From: Hydractinia symbiolongicarpus
Taxonomy: Eukaryota; Cnidaria; Hydrozoa; Anthoathecata; Hydractiniidae
Direction of reading: 5' to 3'
Assembly (NCBI RefSeq): GCF_029227915.1
Contig: NC_079880.1
Location: 12,553,501 to 12,613,500, forward strand
DNA: 60,000 nucleotides
Numbering within the stretch: the stretch's first letter is position 1; each line of letters opens with the position of its first letter. Made by a program: the position numbers and the translations under genes. Under the pieces are notes generated by a model that saw only the letters and a list, made by a program, of their open reading frames with translations, was not told the origin of the DNA and ran no database searches. Below are positions 54,179-60,000 of this stretch, piece after piece.

Positions 54179-57100
54179 TTATTCCCCTGTGGATGCTAGG
54201 CGGTAGTGGCCGCTGGCAAGCGTTGTAATCTGGTCCGGTTGTACGATACGTTTATCGTCTGCCCTGTTGAGTGCCAACTTGTTCACCTTTTCGGTATAGA
54301 CCTTATGGAATTTGTTTTAAATAAGCACTTGGCCTTTGTAGATGTCAAAGCCCTCTTCCAGACACCGCTTGTAGTCATCGAAGGTTATCGACTTCTTGGT
54401 TACGCATCTTTTGACGCCCTTCGCTTTCCTGTCACCGCCATCTTTGGTAAGTCTCTTATAGGCATAGAGTTTGGCTCTAAGGGTGACGTACTCTGTCATA
54501 ATTTTGCCGGCTAATTCATCCTTCATCAAACCTACCACCTTCTTGTTCTTCCCTATAGGGAGAGGCCTTCCTTAATTGATATCAAAAGCACTTGTATCGA
54601 AGCGTGCCTCAACATCGTTTCCAATATCCTCATAAAAGTCGTGGGTTCGTATATGGTACACAAAGCTGTCCGTATCCATGTAACAGATCCGCAGCTTGCT
54701 ACCGTACTTAACCTGCATGTAGTTATAATGGAATTCATACATCACCTTTTTTGACATGTCCAATATAGTCTGGCCTATATATACGGGCTTATTCATCTTG
54801 ACGTCGGTCTTGCCCATTTCAACACCTACCAGATGCTCCCTGAACCTGCTACCACTCTTGAAATTTGGTTTCATTGCAAGCTTCATATATTTGTCCTCAT
54901 TGGTGACCAGCTGGATGTTGCGGTGGTTCCGGATATTCTCCATCGTTTTGCCGAAGACGCTGAAATTTATCAGCTTATAAAAATCTTTTTCAAACTCGTT
55001 CTTCGCGTTCGTTCTCAAATCTGTGTTGTGATCGATGTACCCTTTCAACCATGCCTTCTGATTGAATCGGATAACCCTTTGTACTTTCTTGAGCTCAAGC
55101 CCGTGCTTTAGAGCCTCGTGAAGTGCCCTAATATGTACCACATATTTCCGCCTGTCCTCCAAATTCGGTACTAATTTCTCGACCTTGTGGACTGTCCTGT
55201 GTTCAGGCAGGAACGGCAGCTCATTATGTTTATCGTGTAACTTTTTAGTGTAATCGATATCTGCCTCTAATATGTACCCATGCTTGTTGTCATCAACGGG
55301 CTTTCCGATCCGCCTTTCAGTGAATGCATCAAGATTCCGCACACATTTAAAGCCATCTGTTGGGAGATCCTGTCTCATCGCCCAGCCATATAGATCATTG
55401 GCGTCCAGATATTGGAGGTAGGAGGACTCCTCATTGGGGTTATACTGCTCTACCATGCACTTGTTATTGGCTTTGGCATACCGGTGTACGGCCTGAGTTA
55501 TACCTCCTCGGATACCTTTTTCGAACATCAGGACCATGTCGGGATCGGTGAGAAGCTCTAGCGTTATACCCGTAAATTTCAGGGCTGCCTTCCCGGCCAA
55601 CCCGGGTGCAGAGTAGAATAGCAGCTAATAGCAGGACGTCTGTTGTCAGGTACACATCCTGGTAGTCTCCCATGGTAACATCATCACTCCCTGGGGTAAT
55701 ACAATTCCATACCATTTTCGCGTATTGATAATCCTCATCGCTTATCCCATCCATATTAAGCTTGCTGTAGAAGGCGTCCTTGAGAGGTAACCCTGTCTCC
55801 TCAAATCGCTGCCATCCATCCATGTATTCATAGGGGTACATGCCCTTTCTGCACATGAGCTTAAACAAGTCATTCTTGGTGAAAAACCAACGAAGATTTT
55901 TACACTGGTCATCGCTGAGGTTGCTTGCCAATTTGTTTAGTGATGATGGCATGAATCGGCAACTATCGATAAACCGTATAACCGACACCCAATGTCCTGA
56001 GTGTCGTACTTCTCGCTGAATTCCCGTATGAAGAGATGGGCACCCCGAAAGGTTATGAAAGATCACTGGGATATGGCCGGCTATCTTGTATTTGAGGTTG
56101 CATATTGCGTGCGCTGCGCCTCTATACAGACTTGGATAGTGGCAGTGATCCCTGACTTTACGGTTATTCTCATAATTATCAAAGGGTTTTAGGCAGATAT
56201 GGCAGTGCGTGTCCTCGCCATGTTCCCTTTTAGGTCCTTCGTTAGTTTGGTCATGGGCTGCTGGGGGTATGTATTATAACGTCTTTTCACCTCATTCTCT
56301 GGGTGGTTCACGAAGCGGGTGACGCTGTCCTCACCCCTATATATCCCTTTTATGGGATCCAGTACATCTCCATAAGCAAAGGTACTATAGGTGCACCAGC
56401 CGGATGGTACATGCTTGCTTAGCCTTTCCGTCTTGGTATCCCTTGCATCTTCTACCGGGACTAGCAGACTCTCGAAGTCTGCATATATGGCAAAGGATAC
56501 CTTGAATTGCTGTTGGCCATCCCTATAATATAGCCACTTTTTAGCCTCATTTGGCATTGTGATCTTGACTGCCTCGTGATCGATGCAGTACCTATAGTGC
56601 TTGTCCCTCGATTCAGCCGTGGGAAAACCCTGTTGACATGAAAGGCAGAAGTGCATTGGGTTCCTATTCTTTGAAGTCTCCTTACCCAGGAGCCTGGACA
56701 GGCTTTTGACTGCCGTATAGTGGGTCTTTTTATCATTGGTGATGAGCAATAGGGTCACCACCTTGGTACGCCCGTTATGTACTGATCGACGTAGGATGTT
56801 GATTCTCTTTCCATCTATATACAGAACATTCACCACAATGTCGGGGTTATTCGCCTCAAATTTGTATATGGATTTGATACTTGTTGGGAACTCTATACCA
56901 TCCCAATTATAAAGGTCTACATGATGCTTCAGCTTGCTTATTCTTTGTGGATCTTTTTCAATCTCATCATGATGCAGGGATGCTATAATAGCCCACTTGA
57001 AACACTCCTTATCCTCATTTTTTGGGTTAATAATTGCCTTTTTAGAAGCTACCCATTTTGGTAGTTCAACATACAGTGAACCTCTCGTTAACCGTAGAGT

Positions 57101-57240
57101 ATGGAAGTCTACATCAAGATATAGGATTTTAGATATTGTAAAGTCACTCCGGGGCAGTGCCAGATTTTCCAAACCTGTTTTAATTTGGGCAAACATCCTA
57201 TCCAGCACATCGTCCACGCCGCTACGAATGACATATGCAA
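54179..57240 (-). pseudogene. Polinton DNA polymerase B, best copy
   Basis: Largest open pieces: 56189-57301, 55464-56066, 54572-55600 and 54317-54538. Order along the protein: N-terminal region, a C-x2-C zinc-finger-like segment and Exo I (YADFESLL, 56465-56490), motif A (55376-55420), motif B (54925-54970), motif C (YMDTDSF, 54661-54681) and the C-terminal thumb region. Breaks are a frame change near 56215, a locally compensated slip at 55985-56060, a deletion with frame change at 55600-55660 (sequence expected before motif A is missing), TAA at 54572-54574 and TAA at 54317-54319. The 5' part of the first frame is foldback-element sequence, not polymerase. Confidence 0.92.
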
Positions 57241-57488
57241 AGCGAGCCAGCCCGCCTAGGCGAGATGAAATTAACAATAGATTTAAAAAAATTCTCAGCA
57301 ATTATTTAAAGTTTGAAATATATTCTTTTGTCTTCATTGTTTATGACACTTTTGTGAAATGTAAACAACTTTTCCATCCCGGCTGGCCGAGATGTAAAAA
57401 ACTTCATATGAACACGAGATGAAAATCACCTCGGCTACCCGAGCCAACCCGCCTAACCGAGCCAGCCCGCGTCCATGTGAACAGCCCC
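57241..57488. mobile_element. Foldback MITE, copy C
   Basis: Same as 4689-4936. It supplies the first 20 or so codons of the open frame that runs into the polymerase. Confidence 0.6.
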
Positions 57489-58102
57489 TGAGACGCTGCT
57501 ATAAGTGCAACCAACAAGGGCATATTGCGAAAAACTGTAAAAATGACCCTACAACGAGTTCATTAGCAGCCGGAAAAGGTGATGCAGATATAGCTGAAAT
57601 TGGCCCAGATCAACTGACGATGGTTAAAATTATATTTTGCTCACAAGCCACCACTTATGCCTATAGGTCGAAACGGATCAGGAGTGTACGGAAATAAATT
57701 TTCATTTGAGGGGATGACATATTTAAATTTAAGGTTTGAAAGAAACAGTGGATGAGAGTTCGTGTTGGAGTACGAGCCGGTTTTGGCTTCTGCGGCTGTT
57801 GAGGGTAATATATTTGGCGCCAAGACCGAAAATAAGTTTAGGAGTTGTACGAGACATCTAGGAAATATTTCGATTATTTACACGACCAAAAATGATGAGA
57901 AAGTTCGCTTGACGTGTTTTAAAGAAAAATCACTCTCCACCGCCGCATTTGTAAAGTAGCCAGAGCAACCGTTATTCAGCATGGTAGTATACAGGTGGTA
58001 AAGAGCAAAATTGGTAATGCCCAAAGTCTGCGATCACAACTAACAGAAAATGATTTCTTTTGTTTAGAAGATAGTTCAGAAAATGTAGACATTTTTGAGT
58101 GA
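57489..58102 (+). pseudogene. gag/protease fragment with deleted active site, copy C
   Basis: The zinc knuckle is present, but a net 77-bp deletion at about 57637 removes the DTGS active site and shifts the frame. The downstream part is otherwise as in A and B. Confidence 0.75.
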
Positions 58103-58776
58103 GAGAATGCGTGTACCCTTAGGTCCATTTGATTTTCAATTTAATTGAAAATCAAAAATCGAAATGTTGGTACTAATTCATGTTTTTTGAATTTCGAAAT
58201 TTAAAATTTATAAACTAAAATTCAAATATTTTAAAAGAAAAAAAATTAAAAATTGAAAATCAAAAACTAAAAATCAAAAATTAAAAATCATTTTTGTTCT
58301 TTCGCGATCAAGTATGATGCAATGAACCAACAGGTTCTTTTTAACCAACCCACTGTACTCCTGCATAGAGTTTTTTTTATTAGGAGCGTTTCATAAGGAG
58401 CTGAAATTGGTGTCCAAAGTTTTTAGGAAGTCCTGAGACTGCCAGGCAGATATGTTCTTTTTATTACCATTATCGTTTCAATTGACTTTTGTTTGATATG
58501 CGTCTATTCTCTTGGATTTCTTTTGTTAAATAAGATCTGGAAATAAAAGTTTATGCAAATCTAAGAAGTGTTTGAGATCAAATATTTACACAGTCCCTTC
58601 ATTTTATAGGAGAAATTTAAAAAATGTAACTACACGAAACAGAAGCAATATTAATGGCTGAAGTAAAGTAATGGCTGAACCTGATTCCAAAATTCTGATC
58701 TAAATATTGCTACATAAAAACAACCATAAATACTACGTCTGGAAAACATTCGCACTGGCAACTTCAATAAAAGTAA
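58103..58776. other. AT-rich spacer, copy C
   Basis: Counterpart of 5628-6301. Contains the 60-bp segment missing from B. No gene. Confidence 0.6.
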
Positions 58777-60000
58777 CAACCTCGTCCCAAGGCCTTTTTT
58801 TCACTTCTTTATATTACGGCGGTGTTATATGATAGATAAAACCATCTTCTACCTATTACGACCAAAATGTATTTTAACTTTAGCTCAGTATTAATGATGT
58901 TAGTTCTTTAACCGTGAAATGTGTCTATTTATCTAAAGCGCTCTTTCTTGAGAACGCCGTCCCAATATCATCAAGAAAATCGAACTGCTACAAAACTACG
59001 AAAGAATTATACTGCACTGAGCTTCTTAGGGGCCCCTTAATCTCTTTCGGAGAAGTTAAAAAATGAGTAACAGGGAATTAACAGGGAGTAATTTAAAATT
59101 AAACTCGTTTATGATTGTTTAGAGGAAATTTATTAGTGTTTTTTCTACAGGCCACGATCGAGAACACAAGTCACTTGCAGACCAGTTAGAGAAATGTCCT
59201 CAAAACGCTACGCAGCAAAATTGTAAATAAGCCTTTCCTTTTTTTAATTTTTGCCACTTGAAAACAAAATTTTTGCCTTTTGATTGGTTACTTGTATCAT
59301 TCTTTGCTTATGTGACCGTTATCTAAAAAGCTTAATTCTTGTTTTGAGCTACGATCACCCGAACAAACATAATTAAATTTCGTACTATTTAAGATTACTC
59401 GGTGGCTCGTGGATAAATCCACGGGTTTTCCCATTCTCTTTATAATGCGTTTCGTCCGTGTGTCTCGATCGCAGTACCATTTCGCGCAGAGACAACCGAC
59501 GGCTATTATTAAAGCGACGGTAAGAAGATTTGGTTCAATACGTTCGTTCAGAAGTTGCCACCATCAGCAGACTGTGTTTTGGAAAAAAAGACATTTTAAC
59601 TTAGAAACTAATTAATATCAAAGATTGGTTAAAAATCTGTGGGGAAGTTGTGATGTCATTCCACTTTGCTGTTGTGCACATGTAAACAAATTATACAGAA
59701 TTATTTTTTGTCTTATTTTGATTAGTCCACCAAAAGCTAATGCGCAAGCGATTAAGGCGCCAAAGTCGAATTTAACTTTGTGACCTAAGGTGTAGCTCAT
59801 TATTTGCGCCGAATCAGCGGCAATATCTTTTCACTGCGCATGCGTTGCGCCATATGAGTCGACGCTTTTTGCGCTATAGCGATAAAAGTTGAAGAAAATC
59901 ATGTGGCAAAGCATTTAATCTTTTAAAAGCATTGCACCTATATTTAAACCTAACCAGCTGCGTATGCAGCAGCAAAAGAAGATCAGCCCTGGGATCGAGG
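58777..60000. mobile_element. Inverted-repeat element, CAACCTCG ends, copy C (cut by window)
   Basis: Left end CAACCTCGTCCCAAGG at 58777; the window stops within the right end (GGGATCGAGG). Nearly identical to copy A and lacking the palindrome of B. Confidence 0.55.

Larger units (their letters stand above)
47712..57240. mobile_element. Polinton remnant P3
   Basis: 9.5 kb with the same gene order as P2. It is the longest remnant because polymerase is not internally deleted. It keeps the best Cys-repeat HNH frame, the only intact HNH gene and the longest polymerase frames. Capsid and protease genes are absent here too. Confidence 0.85.
52540..60000. repeat. Tandem segmental repeat, copy C (partial)
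   Basis: Third copy, cut by the window end inside the CAACCTCG element, so it is unknown whether it carries the pogo insertion, the membrane-protein gene or the Helitron array. Confidence 0.9.

Overview
The window is AT-rich animal nuclear DNA. It has spliceosomal introns, a tRNA-derived SINE, Helitrons, a pogo-type transposon and Polinton (Maverick) elements. The Polinton accessory genes and the small terminal-inverted-repeat families resemble those I know from cnidarian genomes, so I suggest a cnidarian, possibly a hydrozoan. This is inference, not shown by any marker gene.

Large-scale layout: one segment is present three times head to tail. Copy A is 1-28368, copy B 28369-52539 and copy C 52540-60000 (cut by the window end). 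Shifts are about 28.4 kb (A to B) and 24.2 kb (B to C); the difference is explained by mobile DNA inserted or lost in single copies. Each unit has (i) a decayed Polinton of about 9 kb, (ii) a 250-bp foldback element and a gag/protease fragment that abut its polymerase end, (iii) a spacer with small DNA transposons, (iv) a small four-exon gene for a single-pass membrane protein, and (v) a tandem array of non-autonomous Helitrons ending exactly at the next Polinton. The phase of the unit is arbitrary.

Polintons: remnants lie at 1-4688, 23539-32614 and 47712-57240. The plus-strand block holds a Cys-repeat/HNH protein, a coiled-coil membrane protein and a retroviral-type integrase. The minus-strand block, read from the far end, holds protein-primed DNA polymerase B, a truncated membrane protein, an HNH protein, a full membrane protein, two small proteins, a CxxC protein, a packaging-type ATPase and a BRO-like protein. 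No capsid or protease gene is visible. Polymerase, integrase and ATPase carry stops and frameshifts shared by the copies, so the element was dead before multiplication; a few accessory frames are still open in single copies.

Unique insertions: copy A carries a pogo-type element (7575-10499) with a broken transposase and a divergent intact HIRAN-like gene, and a 2785-bp element with 74-bp inverted repeats and a 9-bp target duplication whose empty site is preserved in copy B. Copy B carries a SINE-bearing insertion and a 65-bp palindrome. The Helitron array has three units in A and six in B.

The only convincing host gene is the membrane-protein gene (12011-13878 and 39257-41121, minus strand). 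The rest is mobile DNA or non-coding spacer. Whether the triplication is real or an assembly product of divergent haplotypes cannot be settled from the sequence alone.
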